Shown: positions 50,383 through 58,403 of the stretch, one piece after another
How positions within the stretch are numbered: position 1 is the stretch's first letter
Layout: every line of letters begins with the position of its first letter
Source of the DNA: JBCBKU01 sp965267475
GTDB lineage: Bacteria > Pseudomonadota > Alphaproteobacteria > Rhodobacterales > Rhodobacteraceae
DNA length: 64,000 bases
Assembly: GCA_965267475.1 (NCBI GenBank)
Contig: OZ254079.1
Span: forward strand, 1,240,001 to 1,304,000
Direction: 5' to 3'
Program-made: the position numbers and the translations under genes
The notes under the pieces: model-generated
The model's input: the letters and a program-made list of their open reading frames with translations, nothing else
Told to the model about the DNA's origin: nothing
Database searches by the model: none

Positions 50383-51207
50383 TTAAGAACCGGTGCTGTC
50401 TGCGCGGTCGATTAGCCTACGAACTACAGTGTGCTTTACAAAACGGAGTTGCCCGTTTCCACCGCGGACATTAATCCCTGCAAATTTGCAAATATACGAA
50501 GTGCCGTCGAATGTAACCAAGAATACTGGCCCACCGCTCATTCCATCCATGTCGGATATTTCCGTTGATTTCGGGGTAATCAAACACGTGCTCGGATCAC
50601 TTGCGTCCCCTTGGAAGTCGCACAGGATCTCTCTCTTTACAAAGTCGTACCTGGACATGCGTGGGCCAAGCTCGTCATCGTCTTCCCAAGTATCGTTCTG
50701 GTCTACTGTCCGAAATCCGTAAGTCATTGCCCATACAACCCTATCTCCATCTTGGAGGAAGCCTGAATCCAGAATCGGTAGAAACGCGTCGCTTTGTAGT
50801 GCCCCGTCATTCACAGGACTTGTGAACTCAAACGCGATTAAATCGTACTCGTCGCTTTCGCGGGCATCTTCATGATCGCCAAGAAAGACATATCTTTCGC
50901 TTGATGTCAGCAGATTTGGTGCGTTTGACAATAGGCTGACATTTTCCAAGTTGGCATCTTCCACCTGGTGCTTGGTGCAGACCACCCAGAAGCGATCGCC
51001 AAACCTCAAAAGAGTTGCGCTACCTGGAAAGTAAACATCGTGCCTTTCGCCGGGATTCATTACGGCCAATTTTTCGGCCGACTTAGCTACTGTGTGACTG
51101 AGCGAGTTTCTCGGAAAAAGAAGGTTTCCAAATCTGATGCTGGTCAGCGCTGATTGCTCGAGCAGTGGAAGTGAATCTAGCGTGAAGTTATCAGTCAATA
51201 GCGGCAC
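50383..51207 (-). CDS. Trypsin-like serine protease domain protein, low GC
   Basis: A 274-residue cytoplasmic protein (no signal peptide). The chymotrypsin-fold triad is apparent: His80 in VVCTKHQVED, Asp122 in SDEYDLIAFEF, and Ser224 in MDGMSGGPVFLV (GxSGGP). It begins at GTG 51207, overlapping the thyX end by 17 bp. Codon usage and GC are clearly unlike neighbours, suggesting transfer. No partner gene such as a chaperone or gasdermin is adjacent. Activity and role unknown. Confidence 0.8.
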   Translation of the reverse strand: MPLLTDNFTLDSLPLLEQSALTSIRFGNLLFPRNSLSHTVAKSAEKLAVMNPGERHDVYFPGSATLLRFGDRFWVVCTKHQVEDANLENVSLLSNAPNLLTSSERYVFLGDHEDARESDEYDLIAFEFTSPVNDGALQSDAFLPILDSGFLQDGDRVVWAMTYGFRTVDQNDTWEDDDELGPRMSRYDFVKREILCDFQGDASDPSTCLITPKSTEISDMDGMSGGPVFLVTFDGTSYICKFAGINVRGGNGQLRFVKHTVVRRLIDRADSTGS

Positions 51208-52108
51208 GAAACTCCCGCCATTCCCCCTTCGACATGCCGGAGGTTTCTTGCGTGACCTCTTCGCCCGCCAACATCCGCCGCAGGCAGTCGAGCGCCGTGG
51301 CGCTCAGGTTCGCACCGCCCAGCCGGTAATCCTCAAACGCGCGATAGGCAAAGGGCACCCAATCGGCCACCACCTTGGCCATCGCCTCGGCATAGACCCG
51401 GATCTCATACTGCGCGTGCGCGTCCGCCCGGAGGCGCAAGAAATGGAACAGGTTGTGCAGGTCGGTCTTCCAGTACCACTGGGTATAGACATTGGCGGGC
51501 AGGTTCATCCGCGCCAGTTCCCGGGCAAGCCCCGCCTGACCGTCCTGTGACAGCATTTCTTCATAATGGTCATAGGCCCGGGTCGCGTCGTCGCGCAAGA
51601 TATCGAGCACCCGCTGTGCCTCGTCCCCTTCCAACGTCGAGCCGCGCCCCTGGTTGTTGACCGTCGATTGCGCGGCCAGGTTCTCGGGCGCAGGGATATA
51701 AAACTCGCGATCCAGGATCGAATAGCGGGCCGAGTATTCGTTCACATTCGCGGTCCGGTGCCGGATCCACTGGCGCGCCACGAAGACCGGTAATTTGACG
51801 TGGAACTTGATCTCGCACATCTCGAATGGGGTCGAGTGCCAGTGCCGCATCAGGTACCGGATCAACCCTTCGTCGTTTTGGACCGCTTTCGTGCCCTTGC
51901 CATAGGACACGCGCGCCGCCTGCACGATGGCCGCATCGTCGCCCATATAGTCGACGACGCGGATGAAGCCGTGATCCAGGACCGGGATCTTCGAATAGAG
52001 ATGCTGCTCTAACCCCGGCGCGGTGGCCCGGATCGTGGGGGCGGTGGTCGCCCGCATTTCGGCAATCTCGTCATCTTCCGTGCGGATCTCGGCGCCCATG
52101 TCGTTCAT
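51191..52108 (-). CDS. thyX: Flavin-dependent thymidylate synthase
   Basis: A 305-residue enzyme making dTMP from dUMP with FAD and methylene-tetrahydrofolate. The ThyX motif RHRTANVNEYSARYS has Arg116-His117-Arg118. LMRHWHSTPFEMCEIKFHVK and LARELARMNLPANVYTQWYW are family regions. ATG 52108 with GGGGGCAG upstream is preferred over the frame start at 52150. It is the only thymidylate synthase seen here. Confidence 0.97.
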   Translation of the reverse strand: MNDMGAEIRTEDDEIAEMRATTAPTIRATAPGLEQHLYSKIPVLDHGFIRVVDYMGDDAAIVQAARVSYGKGTKAVQNDEGLIRYLMRHWHSTPFEMCEIKFHVKLPVFVARQWIRHRTANVNEYSARYSILDREFYIPAPENLAAQSTVNNQGRGSTLEGDEAQRVLDILRDDATRAYDHYEEMLSQDGQAGLARELARMNLPANVYTQWYWKTDLHNLFHFLRLRADAHAQYEIRVYAEAMAKVVADWVPFAYRAFEDYRLGGANLSATALDCLRRMLAGEEVTQETSGMSKGEWREFRAAID

Positions 52109-52213
52109 TCTGCCCCCATTTTGTTGTGGTTTGCCGTCGGAGCCCCACACTATGTTGGGGTCTTGCGGGGGGCAACGCTTAAGTGCTCTTTTCCACAGAA
52201 AAGGGAGGCAGGC

Positions 52214-53146
52214 ATGGCAGATTGGGGCGTGCGCGCGTTAGAGCGCGGGATGGGCGTCTGGGTTCGGCGACGTATGTCGCCCGGGGCAGCCGAATTCGTC
52301 ATGTTCGTACTGAAACAGGGCTGGGCTTGCCTGTTCGGTGGGTTGTTCCTTGTGGCGATCATCCTGACCAGCCTGATCTGGGATCCGGCCTGGGCACTGG
52401 CGCGCTATGATGCGCTGTTCCTCTTCGCCGTCCTGACGCAGGCCTTCATGCTGGTCTTTCGCTTGGAGACGTTGGATGAGGCCAAGGTGATCTTGCTGTT
52501 TCATCTGACCGGGACGGCAATGGAAATCTTCAAGATCCAGGCGGGCAGTTGGGGATATCCCGAGGCCGGGTTTTTCAAGGTCGCGGGTGTGCCGCTGTTC
52601 TCGGGCTTCATGTATGCCAGCGTCGGCAGCTACATCGCGCGGGTCATCCGCGTTTTCGAGATGCGGTTCGCGCCTTTCCCGCCGTTCTGGGCGGCGTCTG
52701 TCCTGGCGGTCGCGATCTATGTGAATTTCTTCGCCCATCATTTTCTGCCGGACATCCGCATCGCGTTGTTTGCGACCACTGTGATCCTGTTTTGGCGGAC
52801 CCGCGTCTGGTTCTACGTGGGGCAGACGCCGCGCTGGATGCCTATGCCGGTGTCGGCCTTTCTGGCAGCGCTGGCACTTTGGGTGGCCGAGAATGTCGGC
52901 ACGTTCACCGGCACATGGGTCTATTCGGGGCAGGCGGCGCTCGAATTTGTGAGCTTCGGGAAGCTCGGGTCGTGGTATCTCCTCCTTTACGTCAGCTTCG
53001 TCACGGTTACTCTGGTGCTGAGAGACGCGTTGATCCGGCACCCGATTTCACCGGGGTGCCGTGTTATGCGCGTCCCGGAAGAACTCCAAGAGGAACGAGA
53101 TGAGCATCACCTATCTGCACACCATGGTCCGCGTGAAGGATCTTGA
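52214..53146 (+). CDS. DUF817 family membrane protein
   Basis: A 310-residue protein with about eight hydrophobic helices (GWACLFGGLFLVAIILTSLI, AVLTQAFMLVF, FLAALALWVAENVGTFTGTW). FKIQAGSWGYPEAGFFKVAG and PLFSGFMYASVGSYIARVIR are typical of DUF817. ATG 52214 follows GGGAGG. Its last 47 bases overlap the start of the glyoxalase gene. Function unknown. Confidence 0.9.
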   Translation: MADWGVRALERGMGVWVRRRMSPGAAEFVMFVLKQGWACLFGGLFLVAIILTSLIWDPAWALARYDALFLFAVLTQAFMLVFRLETLDEAKVILLFHLTGTAMEIFKIQAGSWGYPEAGFFKVAGVPLFSGFMYASVGSYIARVIRVFEMRFAPFPPFWAASVLAVAIYVNFFAHHFLPDIRIALFATTVILFWRTRVWFYVGQTPRWMPMPVSAFLAALALWVAENVGTFTGTWVYSGQAALEFVSFGKLGSWYLLLYVSFVTVTLVLRDALIRHPISPGCRVMRVPEELQEERDEHHLSAHHGPREGS

Positions 53147-53528
53147 GGCGTCCATTGCTTTCTACGAATTGCTCGGGTTGAAAGAGACCCGTCGCCACGA
53201 CAATGAAGGCGGGCGCTTCACCTTGGTCTTCATGACGCCGCCGGGGCAGGAAAACGCCCATGTCGAGCTGACCTATAACTGGGACGGCGATGACGGTTTG
53301 CCGTCGGACAGCCGCCATTTCGGGCACCTCGCCTATAGCGTCGACAATATCTATGACATGTGTCAGCACCTGATGGACAATGGGGTGACGATCAATCGTC
53401 CTCCGCGCGACGGGCGCATGGCCTTTGTGCGATCCCCCGACAATGTCTCGGTCGAGCTTTTGCAGGCAGGCGACAGCCTTCCACCGGCTGAGCCCTGGTC
53501 GAGCATGGGAAACACTGGCCATTGGTAA
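53100..53528 (+). CDS. gloA: Lactoylglutathione lyase-like (VOC family) protein
   Basis: A 142-residue glyoxalase I-like protein converting methylglyoxal-glutathione to lactoylglutathione. ITYLHTMVRVKDLEASIAFY and LVFMTPPGQENAHVELTYNW and HFGHLAYSVDNIYDMCQHLM carry the His/Glu metal ligands in the expected VOC spacing. AGGAACGAG precedes ATG 53100. It overlaps DUF817 at its start and the vWA gene at its end. Confidence 0.93.
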   Translation: MSITYLHTMVRVKDLEASIAFYELLGLKETRRHDNEGGRFTLVFMTPPGQENAHVELTYNWDGDDGLPSDSRHFGHLAYSVDNIYDMCQHLMDNGVTINRPPRDGRMAFVRSPDNVSVELLQAGDSLPPAEPWSSMGNTGHW

Positions 53529-54304
53529 GGCTTGCCTGCCTTCTGATCCTGGCCTGGGCGGGGCTCGCCCAGGCCAATTGCCGCCATGCCCTGGTGCTGG
53601 CGCTTGATGTCTCGGGCTCGGTCGATGCGCGGGAATACCAGCTACAGACGGATGGGATGGCCAATGCCTTGCAAGACCCCGCGGTGGTCGATGCATTGCT
53701 ACAATTTCCTGAGGCGCCGGTCAGTTTGGCGGTCTTTGAATGGTCGTCATCCAAGTATCAGCAATTGATCCTCGACTGGACCGCGATCGAAGGGGCGGAC
53801 GATATCGCGATGGTGGCCGGGCGATTGCGCACCTGGGGTCGCCAGCCCGCACCGCAGGCCACCGCGATCGGGTCGGCCATGCTATTTGCGGCGGAACTGT
53901 TTGCCGCAGGGCCGCTCTGTTGGCGGCAAACCCTGGATATTTCCGGGGACGGGAAAAACAACAACTGGCCGTTGCCGCAGGATGTCCGGCTTGAGGGCGC
54001 CATGGCCAATATCACCATAAACGGTTTGGTCATTGGGCAGGATAAGCTGGACTATGCCGACGAGACGGCCGTCCATGTGGGAGAGTTGTCGACCTATTAC
54101 ATGTCGAATGTAATCAAGGGCCCCGATGCCTTTGTCGAGGTGGCGCTGGGCTACAGCGATTATGCCGACGCGATGACGCGGAAGCTTCTGCGCGAACTGG
54201 AAAGCCCGGCCATCGGACGTGCCCCGGTCATCCGAGTGCCGGAAAGATCAATAGATATAGCGGATCTGATCGCTCCAATACCGCTCCACCCGGTGCAGCA
54301 TTGA
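53522..54304 (+). CDS. DUF1194 (von Willebrand A-like) secreted protein
   Basis: A 260-residue secreted protein. TTG 53522 gives a signal peptide (LACLLILAWAGLAQA); a better start was not seen. The vWA metal-site motif is DVSGSVDAREYQLQ (DxSxS), with WGRQPAPQATAIGSAMLFAA and LDISGDGKNNNWPLPQDVRL following as in DUF1194. Role unknown, likely envelope. Its end overlaps the MarR gene by 57 bp on the opposite strand. Confidence 0.85.
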   Translation: MVRLACLLILAWAGLAQANCRHALVLALDVSGSVDAREYQLQTDGMANALQDPAVVDALLQFPEAPVSLAVFEWSSSKYQQLILDWTAIEGADDIAMVAGRLRTWGRQPAPQATAIGSAMLFAAELFAAGPLCWRQTLDISGDGKNNNWPLPQDVRLEGAMANITINGLVIGQDKLDYADETAVHVGELSTYYMSNVIKGPDAFVEVALGYSDYADAMTRKLLRELESPAIGRAPVIRVPERSIDIADLIAPIPLHPVQH

Positions 54305-54745
54305 GTTGATCTCATTCAGACCGTTGGGTCCAACAACTCCGGAGTTTTCCAGACCCGCCGAATGCCGCTCAAACAACTTTTGAACGATACTGTGGACTTC
54401 GCGGCCCTTGCTGGTCAGCCGGACACGCACGGACCGCCGATCGATTTCGCAGCGCTGGTGGTGCATGTAGTCCATGTCGACAAGCTTCTTCAGGTTATAG
54501 CTGACGTTCGAGCCTTGATAGTAACCGCGCGACTTCAGTTCGCCCGCGGTGACTTCGTTGTCGCCTATGTTGAACAGCAACAGTCCCTGAACCGCGTTGA
54601 TCTCAAGAATGCCAATCCGCTCGAACTCATCCTTGATCACGTCCAGCAAAAGGCGATGCAGCCGTTCGACCAGCGCCAGGCTTTCAAGATAGGAATCGAT
54701 GAATTCCGGTGTGTCGACCGTGCTTAGGTTCTGATGGATAGACAT
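54248..54745 (-). CDS. MarR-family transcriptional regulator (LdtR-like)
   Basis: A 165-residue winged-helix regulator. ATG 54745 (MSIHQNLSTVDTPEFIDSYL) is preferred. The HTH is in TAGELKSRGYYQGSNVSYNL and the wing in QRCEIDRRSVRVRLTSKG. The whole pattern matches the LdtR subgroup known in Rhizobiales and Liberibacter to control L,D-transpeptidase and stress tolerance. A repeated motif lies just upstream. Confidence 0.88.
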   Translation of the reverse strand: MSIHQNLSTVDTPEFIDSYLESLALVERLHRLLLDVIKDEFERIGILEINAVQGLLLFNIGDNEVTAGELKSRGYYQGSNVSYNLKKLVDMDYMHHQRCEIDRRSVRVRLTSKGREVHSIVQKLFERHSAGLENSGVVGPNGLNEINSMLHRVERYWSDQIRYIY

Positions 54746-54776
54746 GTCGTCCTCGCGGGCTGGCTCCAACCGCGAG

Positions 54777-54808
54777 TTTTCGGATAAATTCCCCAATTTT
54801 CGGTTAAA
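54777..54808. promoter_or_regulatory. Direct repeats upstream of the marR-type gene, candidate operator
   Basis: TTTTCGGATAAA at 54777-54788 and TTTTCGGTTAAA at 54797-54808 are identical at 11 of 12 positions and exactly 20 bp apart (two helical turns). A further TCCGAAA at 54814-54820 is the same motif inverted. Fits a dimer-binding site for the regulator whose start lies 32 bp away. Confidence 0.5.
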
Positions 54809-54824
54809 CTTCGTCCGAAAGGCG

Positions 54825-55094
54825 TCAGACCGGCCCGGATGCCTTTGAAAACTGGGCGATTTTGTGGATCAGCGCCCTGTGTGCGTCTGGTGTTGGGCTC
54901 CGCCCGGTTATCCAATCGTACAATTCGGGATCATTCTCGGCCAGCAGCGCTTCAAACGCATCCAGGTCGCCTTCGGACAGTTCGGCCAAATGCGCGTCCG
55001 ACCAACGGCCCAGGATGAGGTCCATTTCCTTTGTGCCGCGTCGCCAGGATCGTACCGAAAGCCGTCTGAGCCGCGGATCGTCGCTGTCGATCAT
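54825..55094 (-). CDS. sdhE: Succinate dehydrogenase assembly factor 2
   Basis: An 89-residue FAD-assembly factor that flavinylates SdhA. The essential RGxxE motif is present in SWRRGTKEMDLILGRW. LSEGDLDAFEALLAENDPEL and YDWITGR are family regions. Starts in an ATGA overlap with the XRE regulator gene. Confidence 0.94.
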   Translation of the reverse strand: MIDSDDPRLRRLSVRSWRRGTKEMDLILGRWSDAHLAELSEGDLDAFEALLAENDPELYDWITGRSPTPDAHRALIHKIAQFSKASGPV

Positions 55095-55519
55095 TGCCCC
55101 TGCGCGCCCAGCGCAGCCGCCAGCCGTTTCTCCAGCACGCCCATCCGGTTCGTGGCCGCCGCCAATTCCGACTTGATCTGGCGCAGTTCAAGCAGAAGAT
55201 CCGCTGCTTCACCGCTGGCCCCGCTCTCTTCGGGGTCTGCCAATCCTTCCCCGTCGCCGGTCAGAAGCCACGCCAAGGACACGTTCAGCAGGCCCGACAG
55301 CATTTGCAGCTTGTTGGCCCGTGGCTCGGACAAGTCCTGTTCCCATGCGCGGACGGTTTTCAGCTTCACGCCCAGGCGTTTGGCCAATGCCTCATCCGAC
55401 AGGCCGAGCGCTTCGCGCGCCCCAGCAAGGCGGTCGCCAAATGTGGCGGTTTCATCGGAATACCAGCCTTGGGTTTCGGCCGGTTCGGGGTCGAGCAGAA
55501 TTACATCTTGATCTGGCAT
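55091..55519 (-). CDS. XRE-family HTH protein with C-terminal coiled coil
   Basis: A 142-residue regulator. ATG 55519 is preferred. The helix-turn-helix is FGDRLAGAREALGLSDEALA then KRLGVKLKTVRAWEQDLSEP. The C-terminus (LLLELRQIKSELAAATNRMG and VLEKRLAAALG) is a coiled coil. Targets unknown. Divergent from the aminotransferase gene with 49 bp between their starts. Confidence 0.9.
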   Translation of the reverse strand: MPDQDVILLDPEPAETQGWYSDETATFGDRLAGAREALGLSDEALAKRLGVKLKTVRAWEQDLSEPRANKLQMLSGLLNVSLAWLLTGDGEGLADPEESGASGEAADLLLELRQIKSELAAATNRMGVLEKRLAAALGAQGQ

Positions 55520-55568
55520 GGGGGGAAACTTAAGACGGGCCGCTTTCTTTGCCAGTCCGGAGACGACC

Positions 55569-56774
55569 ATGTCCTTCCTGTCCACGACACTCGACCGCGT
55601 AAAACCCTCACCGACGATTGCGGTGACGACGATGGCTCAGGAACTGAAGGCCGCCGGCCGCGACGTGATAGGGCTGGGCGCGGGTGAACCCGATTTCGAT
55701 ACCCCCGACACCATCAAGGCCGCCGGTATTCAAGCGATCGAGGATGGCAAGACAAAGTACACGGCCGTGGACGGCATTCCCGAACTGAAGGCCGCCATCG
55801 TCAAAAAATTCAAACGCGACAACGGTTTGGATTATACCGCCGGACAGGTCACGGTCGGAACGGGCGGCAAGCAAGTCCTCTACAACGCGTTCAAGGCGAC
55901 CCTGAACCCGGGCGACGAAGTGATCATCCCCGCGCCCTATTGGGTCAGCTATCCCGATATGGTGCTGCTTTGTGGCGGCGAACCGGTCATCGTCACCGCG
56001 GGGATCGAAACCGGGTTCAAGATGGCGCCCGAACAGCTTGAGGCCGCGATCACGCCGAAGACCAAGTGGCTGATCTTCAACTCGCCGTCGAACCCGACGG
56101 GCGCGGGGTACAGCCGCGATGAGCTGAAAGCCTTGACGGACGTTCTGATCCGCCATCCGCACGTCTGGGTTCTAACAGATGACATGTACGAGCATCTCGT
56201 CTTTGACGGGTTCGAGTTTGTGACGCCGGCACAAGTCGAAACCGGTCTCTATGACCGAACGCTGACCATGAACGGGGTGTCTAAGGCCTATGCGATGACG
56301 GGCTGGCGGATCGGATACGCCGCCGGGCCCGAGACGCTGATTAAGGCCATGCGCAAAGTGCAGTCGCAATCGACATCGAACCCGTGTTCGATCAGCCAAT
56401 GGGCCTCCGTCGAGGCGTTAAATGGCCCACAAGATTTTCTGGCGCCCAATGCGGAATTGTTCCAGCGCCGCCGTGATCTTGTGGTGGCCGGGCTGAACGC
56501 GGCCGAGGGGATCACGTGCCCGGTCCCGGAAGGCGCCTTCTATGTCTATCCTTCGGTGGCGGGCTGCATTGGAAAGACGTCGGCAGGGGGCACAAAGATC
56601 GACACCGACGAAGACTTCGCCAAAGCGCTTTTGGAAGAACAGGGCGTGGCAGTCGTCTTCGGTGCGGCATTTGGTGTCGCGCCGAACTTCCGGGTCAGCT
56701 ATGCCACATCCGATGAGGCGCTGACCGAGGCCTGCAAACGGATCCAGGCCTTCTGTGCCGGGCTTAGCGGCTAG
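55569..56774 (+). CDS. aspC: Aspartate-type aminotransferase (PLP-dependent, class I)
   Basis: A 401-residue aminotransferase moving the amino group between aspartate and 2-oxoglutarate. The PLP lysine is Lys239 in TMNGVSKAYAMTGWRIGYAA. IGLGAGEPDFDTPDTIKAAG and FNSPSNPTGAGYSRDELKAL are class I-gamma landmarks. ATG 55569 is chosen. The stop shares CTAG with the convergent gene. Broad specificity (also arogenate) is possible. Confidence 0.95.
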   Translation: MSFLSTTLDRVKPSPTIAVTTMAQELKAAGRDVIGLGAGEPDFDTPDTIKAAGIQAIEDGKTKYTAVDGIPELKAAIVKKFKRDNGLDYTAGQVTVGTGGKQVLYNAFKATLNPGDEVIIPAPYWVSYPDMVLLCGGEPVIVTAGIETGFKMAPEQLEAAITPKTKWLIFNSPSNPTGAGYSRDELKALTDVLIRHPHVWVLTDDMYEHLVFDGFEFVTPAQVETGLYDRTLTMNGVSKAYAMTGWRIGYAAGPETLIKAMRKVQSQSTSNPCSISQWASVEALNGPQDFLAPNAELFQRRRDLVVAGLNAAEGITCPVPEGAFYVYPSVAGCIGKTSAGGTKIDTDEDFAKALLEEQGVAVVFGAAFGVAPNFRVSYATSDEALTEACKRIQAFCAGLSG

Positions 56775-57172
56775 AAGTCGAACGGAAATTCGGCCCGGGT
56801 TTTGTCTGACGCCTTCTCGAACAAGACCTGCACTTCGTCGCGGCTTGGCGCCTCTCGCGGGGGGGCGCCGGACTGGTGCGCGGCATCGGCCTGCAAATAG
56901 CGCGCCATGCTGATCAGATAGGTTTGATCGGCGGGCGCTTTCGTCCGCCCAGCATGCTCCAAAAGGAAATCGTCAAATGCAGACATCGCCTCGGCAAAAC
57001 GCCCAAGCCTGTAGAGAACCTGTGCCCGCAGAAGGCTGGCTTTGGCCACGTCGGGAATGCGACCTTGGAACCCTTCAAGCTTTGCCAAGGCGGCCTCCAG
57101 CTTGCCTTGCTCGATCAACTTGACCGCACCGGCATAGGTCCGGGTCCCGAGGAACTTCCTGATGGTGCTCAT
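56771..57172 (-). CDS. TPR-like small protein of unknown function
   Basis: A 133-residue protein from ATG 57172 (a GTG at 57178 is also possible). KLIEQGKLEAALAKLEGFQG and LLRAQVLYRLGRFAEAMSAF look like two tetratricopeptide-like helix pairs. No signal peptide. No obvious family. Confidence 0.75.
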   Translation of the reverse strand: MSTIRKFLGTRTYAGAVKLIEQGKLEAALAKLEGFQGRIPDVAKASLLRAQVLYRLGRFAEAMSAFDDFLLEHAGRTKAPADQTYLISMARYLQADAAHQSGAPPREAPSRDEVQVLFEKASDKTRAEFPFDF

Positions 57173-57276
57173 ATCCACGGTCGTGCCACGTTCCAGGGCG
57201 TCCCCGCAAGCCGAACCACCTTTGACTTGATCTCAGGCCTTGCCTAGGCTCCTCACCCGAGGACAGGGCAGGGGCC

Positions 57277-57669
57277 ATGACAGAGCTTCCAGAATACTAT
57301 TTCCGCATCCGGGAAAACGGCGCCGTTGTGTTTCGCGTCGATACAGAAAACCGGCATCGCCGGATCGAGATGGATCAGATCGCCGTTATCAACATCAAGA
57401 ACGGCGACGTGAAACCCCATGGTGACCGTGTCCTGAGCGATGCCGACAAGGCGCGGATCGCGGATTGGATGGATGAGCGTAGGGCGCTTTTGGCGCGCCG
57501 GGATATCGACGACATTCTGCGCACGGTCGATCACCTGAACCTGACCGCATCCTGGGCGCAATCGAAGGCGGATCCTGATGATTTGGAGGCCGTGACGGAC
57601 ACGCTTTTGATGGCGATGCATGACCTGCGGTCCGTTCTGGTCAGAAAAAAGGCCGACCGGCTGAAATAA
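57277..57669 (+). CDS. Protein of unknown function
   Basis: A 130-residue soluble protein. YYFRIRENGAVVFRVDTENR and RRIEMDQIAVINIKNGDVKP are beta-rich, and the C-terminus (ADWMDERRALLARRDIDDIL and RTVDHLNLTASWAQ) is helical. GGGCAGGGGCC precedes the ATG. Conserved-looking codon bias supports a real gene. No function recognised. Confidence 0.75.
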   Translation: MTELPEYYFRIRENGAVVFRVDTENRHRRIEMDQIAVINIKNGDVKPHGDRVLSDADKARIADWMDERRALLARRDIDDILRTVDHLNLTASWAQSKADPDDLEAVTDTLLMAMHDLRSVLVRKKADRLK

Positions 57670-57716
57670 GCGGCGTTTCGTGTTACCCTTTCGATATATT
57701 TTCGGAAGGAGTTTTC

Positions 57717-58289
57717 ATGACCAAGTTTTCAAAGCTTACCTGTGCCTCAGCATTGGCCGTTCTCAGCAGTTGCGGGCTGACCCAGGCCCCTCAGATCCTG
57801 GCGATCGAATTTCGCGGACTGCCCTTTGACCAGGCGAAGATCGATGCAGCAAAGGCGGGCGACCGTACCGAATTTGATGCGCTGGCCGCGACGCCTTGCG
57901 TGGTGAACGTCAGCTTTGCGCCGGGAGTAAAGCCCGATTTCGACCAAAGCGGGACGCCCGGTCAGTCCGGCTATAACCTGATGGTGACGGCCAACAACCC
58001 AACGAATTTTGCGACGCGCGGTATCGCCAATTGCCCTCCGCTGGAGGATCTCGTCTTTTCCATGGGCGGCCCAAGCTTCAATGGCGGTTTTGGAACTGAA
58101 ACCGGGGGGAGTTTTCAATTCCTGATCGGCGGCGAAACCTACGGGAACAGCCGAAATGCGGACTATTTCAGTGGTGAGTTCACGTCATTCGCGGCCTCGA
58201 CGGGCACAATATCCGGAGAGTTCGAAGCCATGGTCCGCCACACGTCCACGACGATGTTCATCGTGACGGTGGGATTCGCGGGACAGTAG
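57717..58289 (+). CDS. Lipoprotein of unknown function
   Basis: A 190-residue protein with lipobox-like LSSC (ALAVLSSCGLTQ). The mature part is beta-rich (LAIEFRGLPFDQAKIDAAKA, VVNVSFAPGVKPDFDQ, GSFQFLIGGETYGNSRN). AAGGAG lies before the ATG. No family recognised. It is 47 bp after the previous gene, possibly with it in one transcript. Confidence 0.75.
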   Translation: MTKFSKLTCASALAVLSSCGLTQAPQILAIEFRGLPFDQAKIDAAKAGDRTEFDALAATPCVVNVSFAPGVKPDFDQSGTPGQSGYNLMVTANNPTNFATRGIANCPPLEDLVFSMGGPSFNGGFGTETGGSFQFLIGGETYGNSRNADYFSGEFTSFAASTGTISGEFEAMVRHTSTTMFIVTVGFAGQ

Positions 58290-58403
58290 ATGTCAGGAAC
58301 GGACCTGCTTCGGATCTCGCGGGGTGGCGCTTGGATCGGACTGTGGTAAGTCTCGATTTGCGGGTCCGCTAGAGACCCCGGCTTTCGTTCAGGAGCACGT
58401 TTC

